64,000 nucleotides of DNA from a virus. The notes beneath the pieces are model-generated. The model had not been told where the DNA came from. It ran no database searches and saw nothing but the letters and a program-made list of their open reading frames with translations. This document shows, one piece after another, positions 36,901 through 45,967 of the stretch (position 1 is its first letter; each line of letters starts with the position of its first letter). Both the position numbers and the translations under genes were made by a program. Where the stretch lies: positions 1 through 64,000 of IMG/VR virus record IMGVR_UViG_3300008448_000012. One strand, 5' to 3'.

Positions 36901-38886
36901 AATCTATTAAATGAGAATACATCAGTTGGGATAATTTTTGGAGGAGATGTATTCATTAACAAGTTCTCTTTTAAAACTAAACTTCCTTTCTTTATTGATA
37001 ATAGGGTTGGAGCTCCTGATGATAGTGACATTTTTTATGATGAAATAGGTAATGTTGCATATCCTAAATACTGGCACTCAGCTAGGTCTATTCTAAGCAG
37101 TTATACAACAACAGTTACGCCTGTAAAAACCATGGATAATATTATTTCAGTCAAGGCTCACAACTTTGATTGTCCTAATAGCCAAGCTGAGGGTAGCCCT
37201 GGAAGAACATTTTATGACGGAAGTTTTTATCTTTTTGCCTATGGGATTCCTACATTCTATTGTGAGTCGACAGTGAATGTAGATCTTAGGCAAGCTTTTA
37301 ATAATAGAGAGGGTGATTTCTACCCACACGTGAGCACGGGTATTCCTGATCAATGGTTGCAAGAAAGTTTTGTAACAATTGCTCAAGACAATACCTATTA
37401 TTACAATAGTACATTCTCTAAGCAAAATAAAGAGAACTCTTTCTCCCACTTACCTATCAACTGGAGTGAGGATATTTGTTTGACAAACTATCCATTTAGA
37501 GCAATCTATTCAGATAGGCAAGAAAGTTATGTTGATAATAACACAAACAATTGGCTCATCTATAGACCAATATCATCATTTGACTTTCCACAGAACTACG
37601 GAAAGCTTACATCTCTTGATGGTATTCAGAATAGGGCTATTCTTGCTAGGTTTGAGAACAAGAGCTTGTTGTACAACACAATGTTGACAATCAACACAAG
37701 CAATCCTCAAGCTGCCTATCTGGGAAATGATACATTGTTTAAAAGCTCTCCTCCCATTGATTTTGCAGAAACAGATCTTGGATATGTAGGAAGTCAGAAC
37801 AAGATGCTTCTGAAAATTCCTCAAGGACAGATTACAGTGGATGCTAAACGTGGACAAGTGTTTCTTATTGCAGGAAACCAAGCTACAGATTTGTCAGCAT
37901 TTGGTTCTGGATTGAATAGGTTCTTTACAGATCATCTTGCATTTGAGATTCTTCGTCACTATCCAAACGTACCTACAGATAACCATTTCAATGGTGTAGG
38001 ATTGCATGGCGTATATGACAGTAAGTATGATAGGGTGATAATTACAAAGCTTGATTACATCCCATTGACAAACAACATCAAGTATGATGCTGCAACAAAT
38101 GAGTTCTATGTAGAAAATACATTTGGTCAAACTGTTATAAAAACTGTTGTTTATTTAACAGATAATACTTATTTTTGTAACAAGTCTTGGACACTGTCAT
38201 TTAATATGAACACCCAGTCTTGGGTAAGTTTCCATAGCTATATTCCAAATTGGTATATCGCTGAGAATAACTTCTTCTATTCTGGACTGAATGAAGGTTG
38301 TGATCTTGAACTGATTGCAGCTCAAGAAGTTCCAACAACTACAACTACATCCACTACAACAACCACTCCTGTTTATGATTGTACATTGACAGGAGAAGCA
38401 AGAACAATAAACTGTGAATTGATAGGAACAGCAGAAGTAGTAGGAAATTGTACATTTACAGGAACTGCTCAATTGTATCTATCATTTACAGTGGGTGCTC
38501 CTAGTGGTCAGGCTAGTGCAACTTGTCCTGCAAGTTTGATTGGATGGAGGGTTGACACATGGTATGTTGTAAATGGTGACATATATTCATTTGGAACTAC
38601 AGAGACATTCTCTGTTCCTGCTGGAAGTCTTGTAACAATAGAATCTGTTGTAGCTGATGATTACTACATCTACAATCCTGGAGCAGGTTTCCAATATTGT
38701 GACTTGAGATTCAAACCTTACATAGACGCTACAATCAATGGTTCAACAACTACCACTTATGGTACAGAGATTGTTCAGGGTCTTACAGAAGGCACATCAA
38801 CACCTCACTCATCAACACTTACATATACATTTAATCCAACACAAGGCAACACATACAGCTTTGTAGCGTATTCAGTTCAAGCTTAA
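33907..38886 (+). CDS. Giant tail-barrel / muzzle-type stabilisation protein
   Basis: 1659 residues, ATG at 33907 overlapping the previous stop. The N-terminus, GLNMDQTVNQVKKGQLTYAL, then NEPGNELCFEFPQGYHLIG and IYWTDGFNSRRYLDLENLP, is the repeat-rich beta pattern of P22 gp10/T7 gp12-like nozzle proteins. In crAss-like phages these build the tail 'muzzle'. The C-terminus has a Thr linker (PTTTTTSTTTTTP) and three short repeats (CTLTGEA, CELIGTAE, CTFTGTAQ), then an Ig-like beta region. It probably forms the tail knob and carries a surface-exposed tip. Confidence 0.8.
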   Translation: MAEQEQSNIRQESNVATTGLNMDQTVNQVKKGQLTYALNAAVENFDATSVNYQNEPGNELCFEFPQGYHLIGEHFINEKNKHIFFLTNPETGESEIGYMDNNDCVYRTYVNANCLNFNIDYPIHKAVHKITNCTTEIYWTDGFNSRRYLDLENLPYKIQEGTDVCDNKTTTEIDCNKLNIQPNFNIPNLEITNVINGGNLIAGTYQFAIQYCDANGGAYTSYYSVTNPTPIANPQFTTPDFNYPVGRSIVVDITNIDVTGYYKYYNVAVIKTVNDITSVELVGTYFIDDSSNQITYTGQNQTQIRLTINDIFEKFPYYDIAQDLTAVQDVLVWDNLTSIDRINYQQIANQIDLKWQTYKLPANEDYSDELNATNLRGYLRDEVYAFEVVFLLRNGKQTDGFHIPGREISYSELIQPDVPNTNPDFIGEGTSAPYWKIYNTASVIGAATGPNIGNATPYEYGEFAYWESTEVYPCNDAVWGSLANQPIRHHKFPDVLVSPIFESGTPTISYSGTYTNLKMENAAIYPIGLRIDVPQVYQAIAASNLTQEQKESVIGFKIVRGNRSTNSSIIAKGILRNIGEYEREGTSYYFPNYPYNDLRKDPFLLQENNAFDAVCREYQVTITATGKLNYYSCDTGLPVVDDVTIGDVVNICSTSFPKFSDSATGTITATNYGTYNLCTIVGNAGNRFSYFPPDADKPTVIWVPGNLFTTNCEVVDSITKPIFIEGSDRYTITLLSENTGVLNCTVSVDQLDAFATDKSKYRFVFNSPETSFGKPFLGSVLKLENAIYGAGSGHFVQVNKNAMYKLITEEAQRDALKSSEKIADITSPFSPTAMFTAYQAYLQIYINGITRRNYAKSYNSIAKYNYSASIDNNLGVKQREIDITQYLSPGVQNVGDDLNVNNFNRESSVYIKTIQEKEGLPVVSLPYPSYTPNLLVGGGTTPAIEDKSRYTISERGNCLKPEKQFDISTVTYYGSIKNIFVNQWGQMYSYETIDTGFQNLLNENTSVGIIFGGDVFINKFSFKTKLPFFIDNRVGAPDDSDIFYDEIGNVAYPKYWHSARSILSSYTTTVTPVKTMDNIISVKAHNFDCPNSQAEGSPGRTFYDGSFYLFAYGIPTFYCESTVNVDLRQAFNNREGDFYPHVSTGIPDQWLQESFVTIAQDNTYYYNSTFSKQNKENSFSHLPINWSEDICLTNYPFRAIYSDRQESYVDNNTNNWLIYRPISSFDFPQNYGKLTSLDGIQNRAILARFENKSLLYNTMLTINTSNPQAAYLGNDTLFKSSPPIDFAETDLGYVGSQNKMLLKIPQGQITVDAKRGQVFLIAGNQATDLSAFGSGLNRFFTDHLAFEILRHYPNVPTDNHFNGVGLHGVYDSKYDRVIITKLDYIPLTNNIKYDAATNEFYVENTFGQTVIKTVVYLTDNTYFCNKSWTLSFNMNTQSWVSFHSYIPNWYIAENNFFYSGLNEGCDLELIAAQEVPTTTTTSTTTTTPVYDCTLTGEARTINCELIGTAEVVGNCTFTGTAQLYLSFTVGAPSGQASATCPASLIGWRVDTWYVVNGDIYSFGTTETFSVPAGSLVTIESVVADDYYIYNPGAGFQYCDLRFKPYIDATINGSTTTTYGTEIVQGLTEGTSTPHSSTLTYTFNPTQGNTYSFVAYSVQA

Positions 38887-38896
38887 AATAAAAAAT

Positions 38897-39376
38897 ATGG
38901 CACTTACAGTACTTATAACATTAACTTCAGCAGGATCAGATACAGGACCCTTCGACTTATATTCAGATGTTGATGGGTATATAGTACCATTTGAATCTGC
39001 TGTTCCAAAAGCATCTCTTCTTGCAGGATATAGCTCTACAGTGGTTCCTGATGGAACAACTATAATTAGGGTGAAGTCTGTAAGTGTCCTTTGTACAAAT
39101 TATATAGATTTGCCTGTTGCAGGTGCAACCACTACAACAACTACCACTACCACTGCACCTTTCTCTTGTGCTGATTGTAGAAACTGGCAGTATGTAGGAG
39201 AGACTATTCCTGTAGAAGGTGGTGTGATAAATTACTACAGGTGTAGTGATGGTGCTCCTCAAACAATTGTTTTGAGTAGTGGTGATCCTAGTGGATCTTT
39301 CTGTAACTGTAACTCTTCAGGAACACCTACTGGTGGAGGCATCACTCTTACAGAAGTGGGCATTTGTGTACCTTAA
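38897..39376 (+). CDS. Small fibre-type virion protein with Thr linker
   Basis: 159 residues in two parts joined by TTTTTTTTTAP (about 76-86). The N-terminal beta domain is MALTVLITLTSAGSDTGPFD…; the second is a Cys-rich beta domain (FSCADCRNWQYVGETIPVEG… CNCNSSGTP). The layout (beta domain, Thr linker, exposed tip) matches a surface decoration. The N-terminal domain resembles the next gene's first domain (MAKTIIIKLKKAGSRLTKFS). Confidence 0.7.
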   Translation: MALTVLITLTSAGSDTGPFDLYSDVDGYIVPFESAVPKASLLAGYSSTVVPDGTTIIRVKSVSVLCTNYIDLPVAGATTTTTTTTTAPFSCADCRNWQYVGETIPVEGGVINYYRCSDGAPQTIVLSSGDPSGSFCNCNSSGTPTGGGITLTEVGICVP

Positions 39377-39387
39377 TAAGATTGTAA

Positions 39388-40260
39388 ATGGCTAAGACAA
39401 TTATCATAAAGTTAAAAAAGGCTGGCAGCAGACTTACAAAATTTTCAATCTCTGATAATTTTGGGAATGTGCTTGCAACAGATGTGGGTAAACCACAGTT
39501 GATTAATGGTCTTGCATTAAGTGTTGCAGATGATGTCACTGTAATTGTTGTTACATCAACTGGAGCAGATTGCTGTTCAAAATCTTGGAATATTCCTGTT
39601 ACAACAATCACTCTTCCAGAACTTGCAAGTATTAAGTATGTTGAATCAAACACATCAAGTTTGTGGACACATCTGCTTAATCCTGTAACATACAACAAGT
39701 TTTATGGATGTATACAACCTTATATAATAGAATATCCTTTTGCCTATCAGTATTATGATGAGATTTTGCAGAACGTAAAGGATTATACAAAGGTTTACAG
39801 ATACCTTCCTACAGACGATGGTATATTCAATTGGAACAGGAAGGTGGAAACAGACAATCAGTATTTCAATAAAGCAGTGTTGTACAATGGGCAACAGTCT
39901 TCAGGTGTTCTTGAACTTGTTCCCAAGCCAATGAACAATCTGAGTGAGTATTTGAAATACCCAATATACAATACAGAGAGTAAAACTATCACATTCACAA
40001 AGAGTGATAATTTCTATCAGTATAACACATTCTGGGGATTGGTGAAAGATAAATCAGTTCCCCTGTTTACAAAAAGCTGCGAGAGTCTTTCTATAGACAA
40101 GATTGTAAACCAAGCAAACATGGACTATGGAAAGAGGTCATTTAAAAAAGAACCTCTCAGAGCTAAAGAATTAAAGGTGAGACATATATTAGATAACAAA
40201 TCTGATATACATTTGACAAGCCAATTTATCATTGCTCCTGCACAAATCTCCTACAAGTAA
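39388..40260 (+). CDS. Virion protein with N-terminal beta domain
   Basis: 290 residues. Residues 1-75 (IIIKLKKAGSRLTKFSISDN… VADDVTVIVVTS) form the same small beta domain as in the 159-residue upstream gene: same order, same 'PV…TI' exit. A mixed region rich in Tyr, Asn and Trp follows (YRYLPTDDGIFNWNRKVETD), then a Lys-rich part. The shared domain may dock both proteins to the tail knob. The function is otherwise unknown. Confidence 0.65.
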   Translation: MAKTIIIKLKKAGSRLTKFSISDNFGNVLATDVGKPQLINGLALSVADDVTVIVVTSTGADCCSKSWNIPVTTITLPELASIKYVESNTSSLWTHLLNPVTYNKFYGCIQPYIIEYPFAYQYYDEILQNVKDYTKVYRYLPTDDGIFNWNRKVETDNQYFNKAVLYNGQQSSGVLELVPKPMNNLSEYLKYPIYNTESKTITFTKSDNFYQYNTFWGLVKDKSVPLFTKSCESLSIDKIVNQANMDYGKRSFKKEPLRAKELKVRHILDNKSDIHLTSQFIIAPAQISYK

Positions 40261-40261
40261 G

Positions 40262-42316
40262 ATGGCAAAGAAGAAACAACAACTAGGTGGTTATGTTTAT
40301 CCTGTAAACTACGTTCCTCAAAAGAAGAACGGTGGATGGCTTGATGAGTTTGAGGATGTTCCTCAAGCTCAATTTGGCATAAATTCTTTTCCTACAAACG
40401 TTATTATAGAAAAAGTAGCAGGTCTTTTTGGTGGTGACAAATATTCTCGTCCAGATGAAATTGATATAAAAGATTTTAGGAAAATAAGAAAAACAACAAA
40501 TAAAAAAATTGATCCAAATTCAGATCTTGTTTCTGGAAAATATGATACAAGGTTAATTGGTGAAATGTTGGACCAAGCAAAAGAGTTTGGAATAAGCAAA
40601 GAAGATGCTTGGAATCTTGCTGCAATAGGACTTCAAGAATCTGGATGGGGAAAAACTGATAGTAATCTAGGACACGTAATTGGAGATATTTCACAAGGAG
40701 ATACAGAACATCCTTTTATCAATGCTTATTTAAATAAGATGAAGGATGCAGATAGATTGAAAATTACAAATCCTGAGTTGCGTTTGCAGGTTTATAATGG
40801 TCTTGGTGTAGTTAAACCAGAAACAGAACAAAACTATCATGGATTTAAGATGAAGAAAATCTATGGTGTACCTGTTCCAAAGGAAGGAATAAACATGAAG
40901 AAAACTCCTTTGTATGGTAGACAGATAATTGACATCAGAGACAATGTTTTGAAAAAGAATCCAGAGGTAGTTAAATTTGTAGACTCCTACTATCCAGAAG
41001 AAAAACAATATGGCGGTAGTGTAGAATCCACTATGGGTGGATTGACAGATAAAGGATTTAATTACAATGGTGCATGGGGTGGTCCTTCTATGCAAATGGG
41101 TGGTTCTATGCCTGGTGCTGTAGGATTCACATACGCACGTACAATTAATCCTGCTCCTAGCAAGGGTAAGTATGCAAAGAAGACAATGGCTAGTGCACAG
41201 AATGGACAGGAGATGAAATTCTACCAAGAAGGACTTGATTGGACTCCAAAGAATATTAGTAGAGATGGAAGTGAAATTCCACAAGCTCAATTTGGAATAC
41301 AAGGTATACTTCCTACACCAGCTCAATATCAAAAGTTTGCAGAAAATGTAGGAGAGTTGTTATCTGTTCCACAGAAAGCTATAACATCCCTTTTCTCTGG
41401 AAAGTATCAAGCTCCTTCAGAGGCATTAGATATTAAGAATAAAGCTGCTGCAATTGCTACAGATATAGCCCTTGATCCTTTAAATTTAATACTTGGTGGA
41501 GGAGCTGCTTCAAAAGCTACTAAAGCTAGTATGAAATCTGGAGCACTAAGTAAAGCTTATGAAATAAATCCTTGGGCAGTTAAAGAGAACCCTGAAATGT
41601 TTCTTTATAGGGCAAGACCAGTAGGTCAAGATGTTAATATGAATATGGCAGCTCAATTAAAAGCTAAAGAAGCAGCTGGCGAACCTCTTACTTGGTGGCA
41701 AAAAAACCTATTAAATAAACAAACCAATCCACAAATGACCGCTAGAGAAAAGTATTACGGTCAGTGGTTTGAAAAAGATCCTTCAAGATTAGATTTTTAT
41801 ATAGATCCTTCTACAAGAAACTTTGCAGATAATGATGCTATAGAAATACTCAGAACAAAATTACCTAAATCAGAAGCAGATAAATTAAATGTTTCTCAAT
41901 TTTCTGATGCCAAGATTTTGTCAGCATCACCTGAAACAGAATTTATTCTACCTAAAGACATGATAGAATCTGCTGAAAGATTTCCTGAAAGTTCTTGGAA
42001 ACAACTTATACAACAAGATAAAGAATTTAATACTCCTCATTGGCTAAAAGGATATAAAGAAGTTAAATCTCCAAAGAAAAAAGAAAAAGGTGGAGAGATA
42101 AAGAAAGATGACATGGGTTATTGGAACCCAGAGAATTGGGGAGAGCCTGTAGAGATAGGAAGTAATGAAATAACAATGCAAGGAGTGTATCAACCTCTTC
42201 TTGGTATATCTGATACAGGAGATGTACAAATGATGTATCCTGGGGAAGATTATACATTTAATGGAAAAAAAGTTACAGAATACCCTGTAACAAATTGGTT
42301 AGATGAATTTGAATAA
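40262..42316 (+). CDS. Virion protein with transglycosylase-like and possible ADP-ribosyl-transferase-like regions
   Basis: 684 residues from ATG at 40262. Repeated tags frame the protein: GGWLDEFEDVPQAQFG near the N-terminus, IPQAQFGIQG in the middle and NWLDEFE at the very end. Residues about 110-240 contain DAWNLAAIGLQESGWGK followed by LGHVIGDISQG, resembling a lytic transglycosylase core (catalytic E in LQESG). Later, MFLYRARPVGQ, KYYGQWFEKDPSRLDFYID and ETEFILPKDMI could be a degenerate ADP-ribosyltransferase. The first domain could open the cell wall during DNA entry. Confidence 0.65.
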   Translation: MAKKKQQLGGYVYPVNYVPQKKNGGWLDEFEDVPQAQFGINSFPTNVIIEKVAGLFGGDKYSRPDEIDIKDFRKIRKTTNKKIDPNSDLVSGKYDTRLIGEMLDQAKEFGISKEDAWNLAAIGLQESGWGKTDSNLGHVIGDISQGDTEHPFINAYLNKMKDADRLKITNPELRLQVYNGLGVVKPETEQNYHGFKMKKIYGVPVPKEGINMKKTPLYGRQIIDIRDNVLKKNPEVVKFVDSYYPEEKQYGGSVESTMGGLTDKGFNYNGAWGGPSMQMGGSMPGAVGFTYARTINPAPSKGKYAKKTMASAQNGQEMKFYQEGLDWTPKNISRDGSEIPQAQFGIQGILPTPAQYQKFAENVGELLSVPQKAITSLFSGKYQAPSEALDIKNKAAAIATDIALDPLNLILGGGAASKATKASMKSGALSKAYEINPWAVKENPEMFLYRARPVGQDVNMNMAAQLKAKEAAGEPLTWWQKNLLNKQTNPQMTAREKYYGQWFEKDPSRLDFYIDPSTRNFADNDAIEILRTKLPKSEADKLNVSQFSDAKILSASPETEFILPKDMIESAERFPESSWKQLIQQDKEFNTPHWLKGYKEVKSPKKKEKGGEIKKDDMGYWNPENWGEPVEIGSNEITMQGVYQPLLGISDTGDVQMMYPGEDYTFNGKKVTEYPVTNWLDEFE

Positions 42317-42337
42317 AAACCTTTTCAATAATATAAA

Positions 42338-45259
42338 ATGAAAAAAGACATTCTGAAAATTGCTGGTGTTAAGTCCGAGAAGGAATTCTACAAGAAGTTC
42401 CCTACCAAAGAAGCTTTTATGGCTAAACATGGTGGTGCTTTTAAGAAAGCTGCCATGGGTGCTTCTATGGTTAAGAAACAATTGACACAGCTCACTGATT
42501 TTGCAAATCCTCCACAAGCTCAAGTAGGACGCAATATAAATGGTATACCTTCTCAATATCAACTTCAAACATATAATCCTTATTCTGGAAATGTACTAAA
42601 TTCTGCTACATACAATAACCAAACTGGAATGTTTAATTCTAACACAGGTCAGGTAAGTATGGCTGATACGCAAGCTGCTGGATTTAAGAATAGTGGTAAC
42701 AAAACACTTGATAGAACTATAAAAGATTTGAGTGCTAGTGATATACAATCAGGTGTTCAAATGACATCAACCATAGGATCAAATGTGCAAAAAGTAAGTA
42801 ATGCAATTAAACAGAAAAAAGAAGCAAAAAGATTAAATGCTTTAGCTCCTGTTATATTGCAAGCTTCTGGAACAAGACCAGAAGAAACAAGACGTAGGTA
42901 TGTTCGTCCTGAAGATAATCTTGTAAATCCTGGTGAACTAGCTCCTTCTTATGGAACAGGGACAAACTTCCTTGCCAAAGATGGTATGCAAATAGGAGGC
43001 AATCTTACAGAGATTCAAAACATGTACAATCCTGGAGACATATATTCTGATATGGGATATGAACCTCTTAGTGAAAGTGACGTAGTTAAGCAATATAAAA
43101 AAGGTGGATTTATTCCAAAAGCTCAATTAGGTATAATTCAAGAAGCAGTTAATACAGCAGGAGATTTAACTGCTGGGCTTATAAGTATAGGTACCAATAA
43201 ACTTAATAAGCAAAGTGAACAGATTCTTGGTCAAGCTGGTTTTCAATCAGGAATGCAGGACTTACAACAGAATCAATATTCAGGATTTATGGAAGATGGT
43301 GGATGGGTTAGTCATGATTGGCAACCACAGGTTATTGCTAAGTTTGGTGATTATGATCTGAAAGATCTTCTGAAACCTGACCCAACAATGGACACTCTTA
43401 GAACTGGTGGTAGCATCAGGAATAACTATATGGGCTATGATGAGAATATGTCAATGATGCAAATGGGAGGAGAACTCGAAACCCATTGGGGTGGTGAGGC
43501 TGAACCTATTTCATACAATCCATATCTTCCAGATGGTGGAGAAACTGTAATGTTCAGAGGACAATCTCATGAAGAAGCTGATGGTAAAGGAAGAACAGGA
43601 ATAGGTATTACATTTGGTGATAACCCTGTAGAAGTGGAAAGAGGTGAACCTGCTGTAAAGCTTCAGGATGGTGGTAGTGATGAAAGTCTTGTTGTGTTTG
43701 GTGATATGAAGATTCCTTCTTATGGAGTTAGTGAGATTGGTGATGATAAAGCTAAAAGTATGAAATTCAAGCATTACGGTAAACATTTGAGCAAGTTGGA
43801 AGATAAGCAAAATAAAACTATCAATAAATCACTTAGTCTGATTGACTCTATAGATAGCGATAGTCCTTTTGATCTTCTCAAGCTTAACTCAGGAAAAATG
43901 TCATTGGTTGGTGCAGACATGAAGCTTAAGGATTTGGCTATGAAGAAACAAACATTGGCAAATGTTCAGAATGCAATTCTTGATACAGCAGATGAATATG
44001 GTTTGGAAAGTGCTGAGCTTGCTAAGGGTAATATTAAACAAGCCAAGCTTGGTGCTAAATTGAAAACTGCACAATTTGGATTTCAATCAAACACTCCTCC
44101 TTGGCAATCTCCAGAACCTCTTCCTTTCTTTAGAGGTCCAGGTTATGGTATCACTCCTTCAGTTGATGTGAAATCAGCCTCTGCAAAAACAGCTACAAAA
44201 AGCTCAAGTACTAAATCAAGCAGTTCTACAAAAGGTGGTTCTAAAAGTTCAACTAAAGAAGTTTCAACTAAATCACCTGAACCAGTATCTTTAATGCGTA
44301 ACCCTTCAGATAATGCGTATGAGGCATTTACTAAAAGATGGGATGCATATGCACAACCAAAAGCACCATTGATAACAGTACCTTACAAATCAGCTGAAGC
44401 AGAAAAAAGATCTACAGAAGCAATTAAGAAAGAAGGTGAAAAGAAATCAGATAAGTCAACTAGTTCTTCAGAAACTGCTAAGAAAGATAAATTTGATTTG
44501 AATAATCTTTTGGATATGGCTGCTCCATATCTGAGACATATGATTAAGAACCCTTTTGATCCTACTCAAATTATGGCAGAAGCTGCTTCTTTTGCACTGC
44601 TTGATAAAAATGGTGTACAAGCACAAACATTCCAACCACTATTGGAACAAATAACAAGCATATCATTACAAGATCAATTGAATGAAATCCAAGCTGATGT
44701 AAATGCTTCAAAAAGAATGGTTGGAAACAATCCTGCTGCTCTTGCTATGATTGATGCTCAAGCTGCTGCTGCCAAGAATAAAGTTCTGGGAGAGCAATTC
44801 AGAACAAATCAAATGCTTCAAGCAGAGACCAGAAGAAGGAATCTTGGATTGTTGAATGATGCTACATTGAAGAATATGGCTATTCTTGATCAACAATATG
44901 TTAGGGGATCTGAATCTGAGTCTAGAAGAAAAGCACAAGCAATTACAGCACTTAGTTCTATTGCTGATAAGATTGCAAAGAATAAGGCTGAGACACTCCA
45001 AGCCAATGTTATGGCAAATATGTATCCACAATACACATTTGGTCCTAAGGGAAGAATCTATAACACTGGATTGACAAGGTTTAATATTCCTGACGATGTT
45101 GGAGCAGATGAACTTACTGATACTCAGAAAGACCAAATAAGAAAACTGAACGAAAAAATAGTTACTAAATCAGGTACTGGAGAAGTTAAAAGTATTAAAG
45201 AAAAAGAACAGACTAAATCCAGGAATGGTTCTATTGTAAAAGCACTTAAAAACTTCTAA
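42338..45259 (+). CDS. Large virion protein with AQ-G tags (Bacteroidetes phage type)
   Basis: 973 residues. The N-terminus, MKKDILKIAGVKSEKEFYKK then FPTKEAFMAKHGGAFKKAAM, is a conserved opening I know from Bacteroidetes phages. Tags PPQAQVG, IPKAQLG and KTAQFGF divide it, matching those of the previous protein. The centre has acidic/Gly patches (GGSIRNNYMGYDENMSMMQM), then Ser/Lys linkers (SSSTKSSSSTKGGSK) and an Ala/Gln-rich helical C-terminus (IDAQAAAAKNKVLGEQFRTN). Probably an injected or internal virion protein. Confidence 0.7.
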   Translation: MKKDILKIAGVKSEKEFYKKFPTKEAFMAKHGGAFKKAAMGASMVKKQLTQLTDFANPPQAQVGRNINGIPSQYQLQTYNPYSGNVLNSATYNNQTGMFNSNTGQVSMADTQAAGFKNSGNKTLDRTIKDLSASDIQSGVQMTSTIGSNVQKVSNAIKQKKEAKRLNALAPVILQASGTRPEETRRRYVRPEDNLVNPGELAPSYGTGTNFLAKDGMQIGGNLTEIQNMYNPGDIYSDMGYEPLSESDVVKQYKKGGFIPKAQLGIIQEAVNTAGDLTAGLISIGTNKLNKQSEQILGQAGFQSGMQDLQQNQYSGFMEDGGWVSHDWQPQVIAKFGDYDLKDLLKPDPTMDTLRTGGSIRNNYMGYDENMSMMQMGGELETHWGGEAEPISYNPYLPDGGETVMFRGQSHEEADGKGRTGIGITFGDNPVEVERGEPAVKLQDGGSDESLVVFGDMKIPSYGVSEIGDDKAKSMKFKHYGKHLSKLEDKQNKTINKSLSLIDSIDSDSPFDLLKLNSGKMSLVGADMKLKDLAMKKQTLANVQNAILDTADEYGLESAELAKGNIKQAKLGAKLKTAQFGFQSNTPPWQSPEPLPFFRGPGYGITPSVDVKSASAKTATKSSSTKSSSSTKGGSKSSTKEVSTKSPEPVSLMRNPSDNAYEAFTKRWDAYAQPKAPLITVPYKSAEAEKRSTEAIKKEGEKKSDKSTSSSETAKKDKFDLNNLLDMAAPYLRHMIKNPFDPTQIMAEAASFALLDKNGVQAQTFQPLLEQITSISLQDQLNEIQADVNASKRMVGNNPAALAMIDAQAAAAKNKVLGEQFRTNQMLQAETRRRNLGLLNDATLKNMAILDQQYVRGSESESRRKAQAITALSSIADKIAKNKAETLQANVMANMYPQYTFGPKGRIYNTGLTRFNIPDDVGADELTDTQKDQIRKLNEKIVTKSGTGEVKSIKEKEQTKSRNGSIVKALKNF

Positions 45260-45347
45260 CTCATTCAGTTATACCAACTTACCAAGTTTCGTTAGGATGT
45301 CTTGGTTATTATAATATTTTAAATTACATTTGCTAACTTAATCTATC
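45260..45347. other. Gap before the endonuclease gene
   Basis: 88 bases with a small ACCAAG/CTTGGT hairpin (terminator-like, no U-run) followed by the promoter at 45302-45332. It is the only gap of this size in the surrounding 20 kb of rightward genes. Confidence 0.55.
45302..45332 (+). promoter_or_regulatory. Promoter of the inserted endonuclease gene
   Basis: TTGG, 19 bases, TACATTTG, a full TAnnTTTG match 15 bases before the ATG at 45348. It probably came with the endonuclease gene. Confidence 0.6.
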
Positions 45348-45965
45348 ATGGCTTCATTTACAGGAATAATTTATCTCACTATTAACCAAATAAACGGAAA
45401 AGTTTATGTTGGACAAACTGGTGTTGATAGTAGTTCCTATATAGGAAGTGGTAAAGCAATGTTAAAAGCTATTAAAAAGTACGGAAAGTCAAACTTCATT
45501 AAAACAATACTTAGAGATAGCATAAAATCTTTAGAAGAATTAAATTTCTGGGAGGATTTTTATATAAGATTATTTGATTCTAGAAATCCAAAAATTGGAT
45601 ATAATATTCGTCCTGGTGGAAAGAATTCTAAATTTAAACACACTCCTGAATCTATTGTAAAAATTAAAAAAAGAAGTAATCAAGAAGATAACAGATTGAG
45701 AATCAGACAAATACAAAAAGTTGCAGCTGATACCAGAAAAGGGACGCATCATTCTAAAGAAGCAAAATTAAGAATAATGTCTACTAAATTTGGGCATGTT
45801 AAAGAAATAGAAATATATAAAAAGGATGGTGAGGTTTTATATACGTGCAATTTTTCAACTGAAGCTTCTGATCTTACTGGAGTAAAAAGAGCAGCAATTG
45901 CCAATAATCTTGCTGGTCTTTCTAAATCCGCAGGAGGATATATTTTTAAATATAAAAACAATTAA
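45348..45965 (+). CDS. GIY-YIG homing endonuclease with NUMOD-type C-terminus
   Basis: 205 residues. GIIYLTINQINGKVYVGQ is the GIY…YIG-like motif. It is followed by SSYIGSGK, an aromatic K-G-x-x-x-F segment (AIKKYGKSNFIKT) and FWEDFYIRLFDSRNPKIGYN. The C-terminus (EIEIYKKDGEVLYTCNFST then EASDLTGVKRAAIANNLAG) is a NUMOD1-like DNA-binding repeat. The first codons (MASFT) are nearly the same as those of the next gene. It is a free-standing mobile gene inserted between virion genes. Confidence 0.88.
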   Translation: MASFTGIIYLTINQINGKVYVGQTGVDSSSYIGSGKAMLKAIKKYGKSNFIKTILRDSIKSLEELNFWEDFYIRLFDSRNPKIGYNIRPGGKNSKFKHTPESIVKIKKRSNQEDNRLRIRQIQKVAADTRKGTHHSKEAKLRIMSTKFGHVKEIEIYKKDGEVLYTCNFSTEASDLTGVKRAAIANNLAGLSKSAGGYIFKYKNN

Positions 45966-45967
45966 CA

